From Paenibacillus antarcticus (GTDB lineage Bacteria; Bacillota; Bacilli; Paenibacillales; Paenibacillaceae), in the NCBI RefSeq assembly GCF_001637225.1, contig NZ_LVJI01000006.1, forward strand, positions 62,001-126,000: DNA of 64,000 nt. Direction: 5' to 3'. Both the position numbers and the translations under genes were made by a program. The notes beneath the pieces were generated by a model that saw only the letters and a list, made by a program, of their open reading frames with translations, searched no databases and was not told the DNA's origin. Below, one piece after another: positions 46,825-54,707 of the stretch. How positions within the stretch are numbered: the first letter of the stretch is position 1; every line of letters starts with the position of its first letter.

Positions 46825-46838
46825 TTACATGTGAAAAT

Positions 46839-46885
46839 AACAAAAAGGAGTACGCACTGATTACCAGTGCGTACTCCTTTTTGTT
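46839..46885. terminator. Bidirectional intrinsic terminator
   Basis: AACAAAAAGGAGTACGCACTG (46839-46859) pairs perfectly with 46865-46885 over a 5-base loop. Built-in A and T runs on both sides let it end the ABC operon and the convergent ferritin-like gene, whose last codons overlap it. Confidence 0.93.
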
Positions 46886-47309
46886 AATGCAAAAAAGATA
46901 AAAACCAAACAGCATGATTCTGTTCATCAGCAGCTGTACGTCTAAATAAATCTTTTACGTAGTTATCGCGTACCTGATCTGAGACCTTGAGGTAATATTC
47001 GACCGTGTTTTGTTCATCTGTAAATGAAGCTAATACACCTGCTCGATATTCTGTTGCACAAGCTTCGGTTAATTTGGGAGCAGGCAAACAACCTGTTAAA
47101 CGGGTGTAAAGATGGGAGAAATGCTGGAAATGTCTGATCTCATCTTGACGTATTTCCGAAATCTTCCTCTTAACTTCTTCTGTAGGGGCCAAAGCAGCTA
47201 GCTTCTCGTAGCAGGTAATAGCATGGTATTCACCATTTAAGGTTTTCATAAGATCTCGAACCAGTTGTGTTTGTGCTGCCGATCTTGCTTGATCATAATG
47301 TGATAACAT
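46884..47309 (-). CDS. Ferritin-like/rubrerythrin-related protein
   Basis: A 141-residue four-helix protein with two diiron-type motifs: E-Y-H...E in GEYHAITCYEKLAA (helix 1) and E-x-x-H in QDEIRHFQHFSHLY (helix 2), then E and E-x-x-H again in NTVEYYLKV and DEQNHAVWFLS. It is related to the COG1633-like proteins of spore formers that act on peroxide or store iron; the exact function is unknown. It is a single gene. The ribosome site is not ideal (GGGAG, 14 bases before the ATG). Confidence 0.82.
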   Translation of the reverse strand: MLSHYDQARSAAQTQLVRDLMKTLNGEYHAITCYEKLAALAPTEEVKRKISEIRQDEIRHFQHFSHLYTRLTGCLPAPKLTEACATEYRAGVLASFTDEQNTVEYYLKVSDQVRDNYVKDLFRRTAADEQNHAVWFLSFLH

Positions 47310-47436
47310 TTCCGTAATCCGCTCCCTTATCTCATAGGCTTATATAACATATGCATGCCTACTCTACAGGTTCACATCGAGCGAAAAGTAATAGGAAAAG
47401 TAAGGGTAATCATATAAATATGTGTGAATTACATTA

Positions 47437-48060
47437 TCACGTTGGGACAACGCCATGCCAGAATAAATCCATAATTTTATGGGCTAAATGGGTAGGAGAA
47501 AGGTTGTAGTCTGCTGATATCTCCCGGTTTCCCACCATCAGAAGTGAATAGAAGGTGTGGGCGAGAAATAGCGGATCACCGATACGAATTTCTCCTTGGT
47601 CCATCGATTGTTGGAAGCTGTGAATGAGCACATCATTTATAGCTTCCTCAGAAGCCATAATGGTCTTAATTTGTTCAGGAGAGAGCGACGCTCTTGCTTC
47701 ACGCATAATGGTCTCAAAGTCACCGTGAGGTCTAGCCAATTTCACTTGGGCTAATTCGCGTAATCGATCTAATAATGGGCCGTCTTGTTCCATGATGCGT
47801 TTCGTATGCATTCTTGCCATACCGGTCATTGATGTCACAGATGCTGTGAATAGTTGAGCTTTACTCTCAAAATGATAATAAATAGATGCTTTGGTTACGC
47901 CACATGCTTTGGCAATCTGTTGTAAGGATATGGCTTCATAACCATTCTCCATGAATAGGTTGGATGCGATACGTAAAATCAATTGATCTATTGGTAATTC
48001 CTCTTCCGACCGTTTCGGGCGACCTGGTAAGCGAGTATTGTTATTAGGTGGATTAGTCAT
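47437..48060 (-). CDS. TetR/AcrR-family repressor
   Basis: A 207-residue TetR protein with the N-terminal HTH ISLQQIAKACGVTKASIYYHF and a helical ligand domain. It starts at the ATG at 48060, after TTGGAGG; a TTG at 48078 is part of that site. It diverges from the MMPL transporter gene, its probable target. Confidence 0.9.
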   Translation of the reverse strand: MTNPPNNNTRLPGRPKRSEEELPIDQLILRIASNLFMENGYEAISLQQIAKACGVTKASIYYHFESKAQLFTASVTSMTGMARMHTKRIMEQDGPLLDRLRELAQVKLARPHGDFETIMREARASLSPEQIKTIMASEEAINDVLIHSFQQSMDQGEIRIGDPLFLAHTFYSLLMVGNREISADYNLSPTHLAHKIMDLFWHGVVPT

Positions 48061-48227
48061 GTATGTTATATCCTCCAAGTGGATGAAATTAAATATAATT
48101 CGGTTATTTTAAAAATTAAATTGATAATTAACCTTCCGGTATATATAATTGTATTTATACTTAATATTATACACTGACCCGTTATACATTACACTTCTTT
48201 ATAGTAAAGGGTTCAAGGAGGATCATA

Positions 48228-50450
48228 ATGAAAGAAAAGGCTGGACTTGGCAGATGGGTTGCAGGTAAACGAAGTAAATGGATTACACTTTTAGTCTGGA
48301 TAGTGGTTGTAGGTGTTCTTACGATAGTTTGGCCTAGTGTTGGCAGTAAAGAGATTAACAATTCGCCCAACTTGAATGATGATGTTGCTTCTGTTCAAGC
48401 TGAGCAAATTGCAAATCGAGAATTTCCAAGTGGATCAGGGATTCCTGCTCTTCTTGTGTGGCACCGTGAGGGTGGTATGACAGACGAGGATATTACACAG
48501 GTGCAACAATTATTTGCCAAGTGGGGAGCTAATCCCGTATCACATCAAGAGTTCGTTCCACCATTTGATAAGATGCCAATTCCTGCGGTGAAGGCGCTCC
48601 TTTCAGAAGATCAGAGCACCTTAGTTACACCAGTAGTGTTCAGTAAAGGGATGGATAGTGATCAATTAAAGGAAGGTGTCGAGGAACTTAAGGCACAGAC
48701 GAAGGATGAGATGGGTACTGACCCATTTGCTGTAAAACAAGATGATGGAAGTAAGCTAAGCGCGCGTGTCACCGGTCCGGTTGGTATTTCCATTGATGCA
48801 ACTGGATTATTCAAGAACGCAGACTTTAAGCTGATGTTAGGAACAGTACTATTAGTATTAGTAATCTTGCTTCTTATTTATCGTTCACCTATTCTTGCAT
48901 TAATTCCATTGGTTGCCGTTGGATTTGCTTATGGTGTGACTAGCCCTATTCTTGGGTTCATGGCAGATAAGGGTTGGATTGTCGTTGATGGTCAAGCGAT
49001 ATCGATTATGACGGTATTATTGTTCGGTGCAGGAACCGATTATTGTCTATTCCTCATCTCCCATTACCGTCATGTGCTTAAACATGAAGAGGATAAGGGG
49101 AAGGCATTGTTCAAATCCATTACGGATTCTTCAGGTGCTATTGCTATGAGTGGATTTACGGTCGTTCTAGCTTTGTTCGCACTTCTGTTGGCTAAGTATG
49201 GTGCGTATCATCGTTTCGCTGTACCGTTTAGTGTCTCCATTCTAATCATGGGTATCGCGAGCTTAACGTTAGTACCTGCAATATTGGCTATTTTAGGTCG
49301 TACTTCGTTCTATCCATTTATTCCACGTACACATGAAATGGAAGTAGAACATGCCGTTAAGAAGGGGAAACCAGTTCCTACTCCTAAAGCTAATCAAGAG
49401 AGTAAAATAGGTCGCTTGGTTGTTAATAAGCCATGGACGATTGTCATATTAGCGCTCGTATTACTCGGAGGTTTAGCTACTTTTTCAACTCAAGTGAAGT
49501 CAACATACGATCTGTTATCATCTTTTCCGAAGGATATGGCTTCAAGGGAAGGTTTTGACCGCATAGGTGAACAGTTCTCACCAGGGGAACTAGCTCCTGT
49601 CAAGATCATGGTAGATACAGAAGGTAAGACAGGTTCTTTGGGTGAGCAGCTAGCCGCATTGCCTTACGTGGCTAAGGTATCAGAAGCTGAACAAGGAGCA
49701 CAGAATCCGACCATCGTTGGATACGATGTAGAGTTGAGTATGAATCCATATTCGATGGAAGCTATGAAACATATTCCGGATTTACGCTTGGTAGCTGAGA
49801 AATACCTGAAAGATTCAGGTATTAGTGCTTCAACGGATAAAGTATGGATCAGCGGCCAGACGGCTACTCAGTACGATACGAAAGTGACAAATGATCGAGA
49901 TACACGAGTTGTCATACCTGTAGTCATTGGTCTAATTACATTATTATTACTGATCTATCTACGCTCTATTGTAGCGACCATTTATTTGGTGGCAACGGTG
50001 ATCTTATCTTATTTCTCAGCACTTGGCTTAGGATGGATCATTATTCACTACGTTCTTGGTGCAGATTCTATACAAGGTGCAATTCCTCTATACTCCTTTG
50101 TATTCCTAGTAGCTCTTGGTGAAGACTATAACATCTTCATGATTTCTAGCATCTGGAAGAAGAGCAGAACCATGCCTCTGAAGCAAGCGATTAAAGAGGG
50201 CGTCGGCGAGACGAGTTCAGTTATTACTTCTGCGGGGATTATCTTAGCAGGAACGTTTGCTGTATTAGCGTCCTTACCGATTCAAGTATTAGTTCAATTT
50301 GGAATCGTTACGGCAATAGGTATTCTGTTAGATACATTCGTTGTGCGTCCATTCCTAGTACCGGCGATTACAACATTGTGTGGACGTTTTGCATTCTGGC
50401 CTGGGAAATATACTCAGATTGAGCAGCAAGAAGAACGAAGCCAATCATAG
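48228..50450 (+). CDS. MMPL-family RND-type membrane transporter
   Basis: A 740-residue protein with the RND fold in two halves: one N-terminal helix, a soluble extracellular domain (about 45-195), five helices, then the same pattern again. Conserved GAGTDYCLFLISHYR (first half) and ALGEDYNIFMISSIW (second half) are the MMPL proton-relay motifs. MMPL proteins move lipids, lipopeptides or drugs. GGAGG lies 9 bases before the ATG. Regulation by the divergent TetR gene is likely. Confidence 0.92.
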   Translation: MKEKAGLGRWVAGKRSKWITLLVWIVVVGVLTIVWPSVGSKEINNSPNLNDDVASVQAEQIANREFPSGSGIPALLVWHREGGMTDEDITQVQQLFAKWGANPVSHQEFVPPFDKMPIPAVKALLSEDQSTLVTPVVFSKGMDSDQLKEGVEELKAQTKDEMGTDPFAVKQDDGSKLSARVTGPVGISIDATGLFKNADFKLMLGTVLLVLVILLLIYRSPILALIPLVAVGFAYGVTSPILGFMADKGWIVVDGQAISIMTVLLFGAGTDYCLFLISHYRHVLKHEEDKGKALFKSITDSSGAIAMSGFTVVLALFALLLAKYGAYHRFAVPFSVSILIMGIASLTLVPAILAILGRTSFYPFIPRTHEMEVEHAVKKGKPVPTPKANQESKIGRLVVNKPWTIVILALVLLGGLATFSTQVKSTYDLLSSFPKDMASREGFDRIGEQFSPGELAPVKIMVDTEGKTGSLGEQLAALPYVAKVSEAEQGAQNPTIVGYDVELSMNPYSMEAMKHIPDLRLVAEKYLKDSGISASTDKVWISGQTATQYDTKVTNDRDTRVVIPVVIGLITLLLLIYLRSIVATIYLVATVILSYFSALGLGWIIIHYVLGADSIQGAIPLYSFVFLVALGEDYNIFMISSIWKKSRTMPLKQAIKEGVGETSSVITSAGIILAGTFAVLASLPIQVLVQFGIVTAIGILLDTFVVRPFLVPAITTLCGRFAFWPGKYTQIEQQEERSQS

Positions 50451-50531
50451 TATGTAACGAGAATTAGATGGATGATTGAGTACTAATCTAGAGGAATTGT
50501 AGAGACAGTCTAGATGATTGAAATATAGAAG

Positions 50532-50594
50532 ACCACCACGAATGGAGATCCTCTTTAATTGAGAGAGGTCCCTCCCAAATCGTGGTGGTTTTTG
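50532..50594 (+). terminator. Large branched terminator hairpin
   Basis: ACCACCACGA (50532-50541) pairs with TCGTGGTGGT (50580-50589), followed by TTTTTG. The 38-base interior folds further (GGAG with CTCC, CCTCT with AGAGG). It probably ends the MMPL transcript and may also end the small gene on the other strand. Confidence 0.72.
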
Positions 50595-50609
50595 TCAATA
50601 ATGAGAACA

Positions 50610-50774
50610 TTAGTTAGTCTTGCACTCTGTTTCAACATGATTTACAGGTCTTGCAGCCCACTCATCTGCTTGGGGTTCAATATCGACGCCATTCTCCATT
50701 TTCTTTCTTTCGGCAAGAGAATCTCCATCTTTATTCTCTTTATTTCGGACCTGATCTTCCGTCTGATGTTCCAA
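50610..50774 (-). CDS. Small acidic hydrophilic protein (54 residues)
   Basis: Starts at a TTG at 50774 with a strong AAGGAGG upstream. The sequence is highly charged at the start (MEHQTEDQVRNKENKDG) and ends with DEWAARPVNHVETECKTN, a motif I recall from other short unannotated Paenibacillus proteins. No membrane segment or known domain. A single cysteine lies near the end. The TTG start and the small size make it easy to miss. Confidence 0.65.
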   Translation of the reverse strand: MEHQTEDQVRNKENKDGDSLAERKKMENGVDIEPQADEWAARPVNHVETECKTN

Positions 50775-50946
50775 TGAATTTCCTCCTTATTAATGCTTTT
50801 TGTTAGACACATTTGTAGAGTATCCCGTTCAAGGGGTTATCATGCGTGAGAAATAGCGATACAGTGAGGATGCGATTATGTATTTTGTAGAGAAGTCCAT
50901 TGGAACGACGTATGAATGTAACTTTACTTTGTTTACAAAGACACGT

Positions 50947-50965
50947 ATTCTTGTCTAACAAGAAT
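50947..50965 (+). promoter_or_regulatory. 19-bp perfect dyad before the nucleoside hydrolase gene
   Basis: ATTCTTGTCTAACAAGAAT has 8-bp perfect arms around CTA. It lies 27 bases upstream of the hydrolase start, where a repressor would block the promoter or early transcript. A related TGTTAGACA (inverse of TGTCTAACA here) occurs at 50801-50809, on the side of the divergent small gene. Confidence 0.55.
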
Positions 50966-50992
50966 TCTTAAATGATAGGAGACAAACATACG

Positions 50993-51922
50993 ATGCGCAA
51001 GATTATATTAGATGTAGACACTGGTATCGATGATGCATTAGGCATTATGCTTGCTGTAAAAAGCGGGATTGCGGATATCGCGGGAATTACAACGGTTAGC
51101 GGAAATATTTCTATCCAGACTGCGACATTAAATACGTGTAAAATTCTTGAGCTAATTCATGCGCAGGATATTCCAGTTATACAAGGTGCCGTCCATCCCG
51201 TTATACGTGAACCAAGATATGAACATGATGTGCATGGGGTGGATGGATTAGGTGGAGCGTTGAAAGATAAGACACCATCTATTAAACCTGAAGATGGTTT
51301 TGCACCGGATTTCATTATTCAGACCGTGAAAGAAAATCCAGGTATCATAACACTCATTATGACGGGACCTCTTACGAATCTGGCATTGGCAATACGCAAA
51401 TGTGCGGAACTTCCTGAACTCGTGGATGAAGTTGTATTCATGGGTGGGGCAGTCAGTGTGAGTGGGAATATTACCCCTACGGCAGAGTTCAATATGTTTG
51501 CCGATCCAGAAGCGGCTCGAATTGTATTCCAAGCAGGTTTCAAGAAGCTAACGATGGTTGGTTTAGATGTTACAAGTAAGGTGCTATTTACTGATGACCA
51601 TATTGCTCAACTCACAAATCCTGCAATTAAGGATTATGTAGCGCAAAGCTTGAACGATTACATGAATCGGCATGCAAGAGTCTATGATACCACTCGTGCA
51701 AGTCTTCTTCATGATCCACTTGCTGTAGGTATTGCACTTTATAGTGGTCTAGTGACGACAAAAGCATATCACGTGGATATCGAGACAACGAGCCGGTTAT
51801 GTGACGGGCAGACGGTCTGTGACTTCCATAATAGCTGGGGGAAATCACCTAATATGAATGTGTGTATCGAAGTAGATAGCGAGGCTTTCTTGAAATTGTT
51901 TATTGAAACCTTAAATAAATAA
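50993..51922 (+). CDS. Inosine-uridine preferring nucleoside hydrolase
   Basis: A 309-residue IunH/RihB-type enzyme, which releases the base from ribonucleosides for salvage. The calcium-binding DVDTGIDDALG motif is at the N-terminus, and the active-site HDPLAVG near 235 holds the catalytic His. VFMGGAVSVSGNITP and AEFNMFADPEAA are the other family motifs. The start is the ATG at 50993, after ATAGGAG; an ATG at 50972 precedes the site. Monocistronic. Confidence 0.92.
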   Translation: MRKIILDVDTGIDDALGIMLAVKSGIADIAGITTVSGNISIQTATLNTCKILELIHAQDIPVIQGAVHPVIREPRYEHDVHGVDGLGGALKDKTPSIKPEDGFAPDFIIQTVKENPGIITLIMTGPLTNLALAIRKCAELPELVDEVVFMGGAVSVSGNITPTAEFNMFADPEAARIVFQAGFKKLTMVGLDVTSKVLFTDDHIAQLTNPAIKDYVAQSLNDYMNRHARVYDTTRASLLHDPLAVGIALYSGLVTTKAYHVDIETTSRLCDGQTVCDFHNSWGKSPNMNVCIEVDSEAFLKLFIETLNK

Positions 51923-51947
51923 CGTTTGTTCAAGTGATATATAAATG

Positions 51948-51991
51948 AAAAAGCATGCCGGAAGATCCTATTGGATTTGGCATGCTTTTTT
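51948..51991 (+). terminator. Intrinsic terminator after the nucleoside hydrolase gene
   Basis: AAAAAGCATGCC pairs with GGCATGCTTTTT (12 bp) around an interior that folds further (GATCC with GGATT). A run of T's follows. It may also serve the convergent modB gene. Confidence 0.88.
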
Positions 51992-52006
51992 ATATGGGAT
52001 TAGAGA

Positions 52007-52681
52007 TTATTGCTTTCTTCGACCAGTCATTAATAACAGTAAGAAAGAAATGAGAATCATCGTGAGCGTCCATGCCCATGCCATATGTGTATTGCCGGAA
52101 TCCACGGCTACATAAATGGCTGTAGGGATGGTTTGCGTCTTGCCAGGGATATTTCCGGCAATCATTAGTGTTGCCCCGAATTCACCTAGACCTCGTGCGA
52201 ATCCAAGAATATAAGCGGACACCAGTGATCTCGATGCTAATGGGAGTGTAATATAACGAAATACCTGCCATTCATTTGCACCCATCGAGCGACTAGCTTC
52301 CTCTAAGTCTTTTTCAATAGAAGCGAGTCCAACTTTCATCGTCTGATATACAAGGGGAAAAGAAACGACAATTGCCGCAATCACGGCAGCCCACCATGAG
52401 AATATGATAGGCGCTGTGAAGAACCATTCGATGGCTTGTCCAAGCCAGCTCTTTCTTCCAAATAGAATTAGTAGAAGAAAGCCAACGACCGTTGGGGGAA
52501 GAACAAGGGGGAGCATAAACAACGTTTCGAGCCAAATCTTCCCTCTGAAGTGTCTCTTAGTCATCCACCAAGCAACGACGACACCGAGCACAATGGTTAC
52601 GATACTTGAGAGAAATGCGATCTGTAACGATAATCGAATGGGAATCCAGAACTGATGCCAATCTATATCCAGCATGTTCAT
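52007..52681 (-). CDS. modB: Molybdate ABC transporter permease ModB
   Basis: A 224-residue permease with five membrane helices. The EAA loop is EEASRSMGANEWQVFRYITLP, and ARGLGEFGATLMIAGNIPG is the typical ModB motif. It overlaps modA by 4 bases. No ATPase gene (modC) follows: the next gene is convergent, so the ATPase must come from elsewhere. Confidence 0.93.
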   Translation of the reverse strand: MNMLDIDWHQFWIPIRLSLQIAFLSSIVTIVLGVVVAWWMTKRHFRGKIWLETLFMLPLVLPPTVVGFLLLILFGRKSWLGQAIEWFFTAPIIFSWWAAVIAAIVVSFPLVYQTMKVGLASIEKDLEEASRSMGANEWQVFRYITLPLASRSLVSAYILGFARGLGEFGATLMIAGNIPGKTQTIPTAIYVAVDSGNTHMAWAWTLTMILISFLLLLMTGRRKQ

Positions 52682-53493
52682 TTAGGCACGGAGAACCCAT
52701 ATTTGATGAAAATATTTAAGGCTACTTCTGATTGAAGAAAGGCATAAAAGGCTTCCGTTTCTTCAAGATGTTTCGTTGCGGAGACAATGCCCATGGGGTA
52801 CTCAATCGTAGTGTAAGTAGTAGGGTCTACGGTCACAATAACCTTTACTTTATCTGAAGTTAGCGCATCGGTCTGATACACAAAACCTGCATCGACATTT
52901 CCTGTCTCAACGTATTGAAGGACTTGACGCACATCTTTCGCTTGTACGATCTTCGATTGTAGCGTATCCCATAAGTTAGATTTAGTTAATGCTTCTTTGG
53001 CATAATTACCAGCCGGTACGCTCTCTGGAATACCTACTGCGACCTTAGTTACATCCTCATGAGATAAGTCGCTAACATGGCTGATTACCACTTTTCCTTC
53101 AGTAGGAACAACAACTACCAGTTCGTTAGTTAATAGATTCATAGATTTATCTTCTTGGATTAGTTGTTTATCTACGAGTGCCTGTAAATTCTTCTTAGCT
53201 GCGGAAATGAATAGATCCACCGGAGCTCCTTGTTCAATTTGCTGTTGTAGCGCACCTGAAGCAGCAAAATTAAAGTTGAGTTTAATGTTAGGATATGTAG
53301 ATTCATACGCCTTTTGAATATCTTGTAATGCATTTGTTAAGCTCGCAGCAGCAGAGATCGTTAGATCTACCTTTTGTGCAGGGACGTCACTTGTTTGTGT
53401 GCTTGTATCTTTCGAAGATCCACAGGCAGTAGCCATAAGAGAAATCATCAGAACCAGACACAGAATACTACTGTTTTTCATGAATTTAGTCAT
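52678..53493 (-). CDS. modA: Molybdate-binding lipoprotein ModA
   Basis: A 271-residue substrate-binding protein. The N-terminus is a lipoprotein signal (MATAC lipobox, Cys about 24). Mature sequence motifs match ModA: DLTISAAASLTNALQDI, NFAASGALQQQIEQGAPVD and GNVDAGFVYQTDAL. It captures molybdate (or tungstate) outside the membrane and delivers it to ModB. It is divergent from a regulator with its own substrate-binding domain; a 16-bp palindrome lies in the intervening region. Confidence 0.93.
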   Translation of the reverse strand: MTKFMKNSSILCLVLMISLMATACGSSKDTSTQTSDVPAQKVDLTISAAASLTNALQDIQKAYESTYPNIKLNFNFAASGALQQQIEQGAPVDLFISAAKKNLQALVDKQLIQEDKSMNLLTNELVVVVPTEGKVVISHVSDLSHEDVTKVAVGIPESVPAGNYAKEALTKSNLWDTLQSKIVQAKDVRQVLQYVETGNVDAGFVYQTDALTSDKVKVIVTVDPTTYTTIEYPMGIVSATKHLEETEAFYAFLQSEVALNIFIKYGFSVPK

Positions 53494-53520
53494 TTCATCA
53501 CCCTTTTAAGTTATGATTGG

Positions 53521-53536
53521 TTATATCTAGATATAA
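53521..53536. promoter_or_regulatory. Palindrome upstream of modA
   Basis: TTATATCTAGATATAA is a perfect 16-bp palindrome 28 bases upstream of modA. It resembles the TATA-rich half-sites of molybdate-responsive ModE operators. The regulator encoded at 53658 or a ModE-like factor may bind here. Confidence 0.6.
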
Positions 53537-53657
53537 GTAGTATGAATTATACGTGAAGTTATATTTAAAAGTAAACCTTATTTATCCTAACGAATAGGGG
53601 TTATGCTAGAATGAATGAATCAATTAACGCGTGTTGATATACCAGAAGGGAGCCCTT

Positions 53658-54599
53658 ATGACAAACGATGTGTCCTATACAACGGAAGAAATTTCGAAAC
53701 TTTTGAAGATATCTAAGCTTACCGTATATGATTTGATCAAAAAGGGTGAGTTGCTCTCTTATAGAGTTGGCAAGCAAATGCGAATTGATGCCGTAGATTT
53801 GGAAGCTTATAAGCAGCGTGCTAAAGGGTTGTCTAACAAGCCTTCTTTAAGTCATATAGCAACGCCACTTCCATCTTCGATGAAGGCAAATGTTAGATCT
53901 ATTGTTATTACTGGCCAAGATATTAGTCTTGATATATTAGCTAAGCATATCGAGGATAAGACAACGGGGATACGTCCACTTCGTAGCCACGTTAGCAGCC
54001 TTGAAAGTCTCATATCTATGTATAAAGGCGAAGCGGACGTTGTTAGCACGCATCTCTTAGATGGAGATACAGGAGAATACAATCTTCCTTATATCAGAAG
54101 AATACTTGCAGGCTCCTCCTACGTGGTAGTCAATCTGCTGTTCAGAAGAGCGGGGCTATATGTTCAATCTAACAACCCTAAGAATATTAACCATTGGACG
54201 GATTTAACCCAACCTGGACTACGTTTAATCAATCGCGAGAAGGGTTCTGGCGCTAGAGTATTACTGGATGAGCAACTACGTATACATGGTATTCATGGTC
54301 AAGCACTATTAGGATACGGTGAGGAACGGTCAAATCATTTAGCTGTGGCTACTAGAGTAGCCTCTGGCGAAGCAGATGTAGGTGTAGGTATTGAGAAAGC
54401 GGCATCCATGGTTGACCATGTCGACTTTATTCCATTAATGAACGAGAGATACGATCTTGTAATGATGAAGAATGCAGATAACTTAGGCTGGATCGGATCA
54501 CTCATGGACATTCTACAGTCCGATGAGTACAGGCAGGAACTAAGTGTGATCTCAGAATATGACCTATCACAGACCGGACAAATCATGTTGGAGACATAA
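53658..54599 (+). CDS. One-component regulator: MerR-like HTH fused to a periplasmic-binding-type domain
   Basis: A 313-residue protein. Residues 1-60 are an excisionase/MerR-like HTH (YTTEEISKLLKISKLTVYDLI). Residues about 85-313 form a PBP-like ligand domain of the PF12727 type (LRLINREKGSGARVLLDEQL and EADVGVGIEKAA). Such proteins sense molybdate, and the gene faces modAB, so it likely represses modA at high molybdate in place of ModE. The start is the ATG at 53658, after AAGGGAG; a TTG at 53631 precedes the site. Confidence 0.85.
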   Translation: MTNDVSYTTEEISKLLKISKLTVYDLIKKGELLSYRVGKQMRIDAVDLEAYKQRAKGLSNKPSLSHIATPLPSSMKANVRSIVITGQDISLDILAKHIEDKTTGIRPLRSHVSSLESLISMYKGEADVVSTHLLDGDTGEYNLPYIRRILAGSSYVVVNLLFRRAGLYVQSNNPKNINHWTDLTQPGLRLINREKGSGARVLLDEQLRIHGIHGQALLGYGEERSNHLAVATRVASGEADVGVGIEKAASMVDHVDFIPLMNERYDLVMMKNADNLGWIGSLMDILQSDEYRQELSVISEYDLSQTGQIMLET

Positions 54600-54624
54600 C
54601 AAACTAACTTACTTACGAAACACT

Positions 54625-54659
54625 AATACCACTCCCTTTATGTGAAGGAGAGTGGTATT
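54625..54659. terminator. Hairpin between the mod regulator and the Rieske oxidoreductase gene
   Basis: AATACCACTCCCTT pairs with AAGGAGAGTGGTATT with a one-base bulge and a 6-base loop. The T-run is poor on both sides. It is probably a shared terminator of two convergent genes. Confidence 0.55.
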
Positions 54660-54707
54660 GGTGTTGTAGGTCCTAGGAGGGAGCTATAGTTACATGGAAG
54701 TTATATC

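Noticed and set aside
50559-50777. 72-residue plus-strand frame after the MMPL gene
   Set aside because: It starts inside the terminator hairpin; the minus strand has a better small gene with a strong ribosome site.
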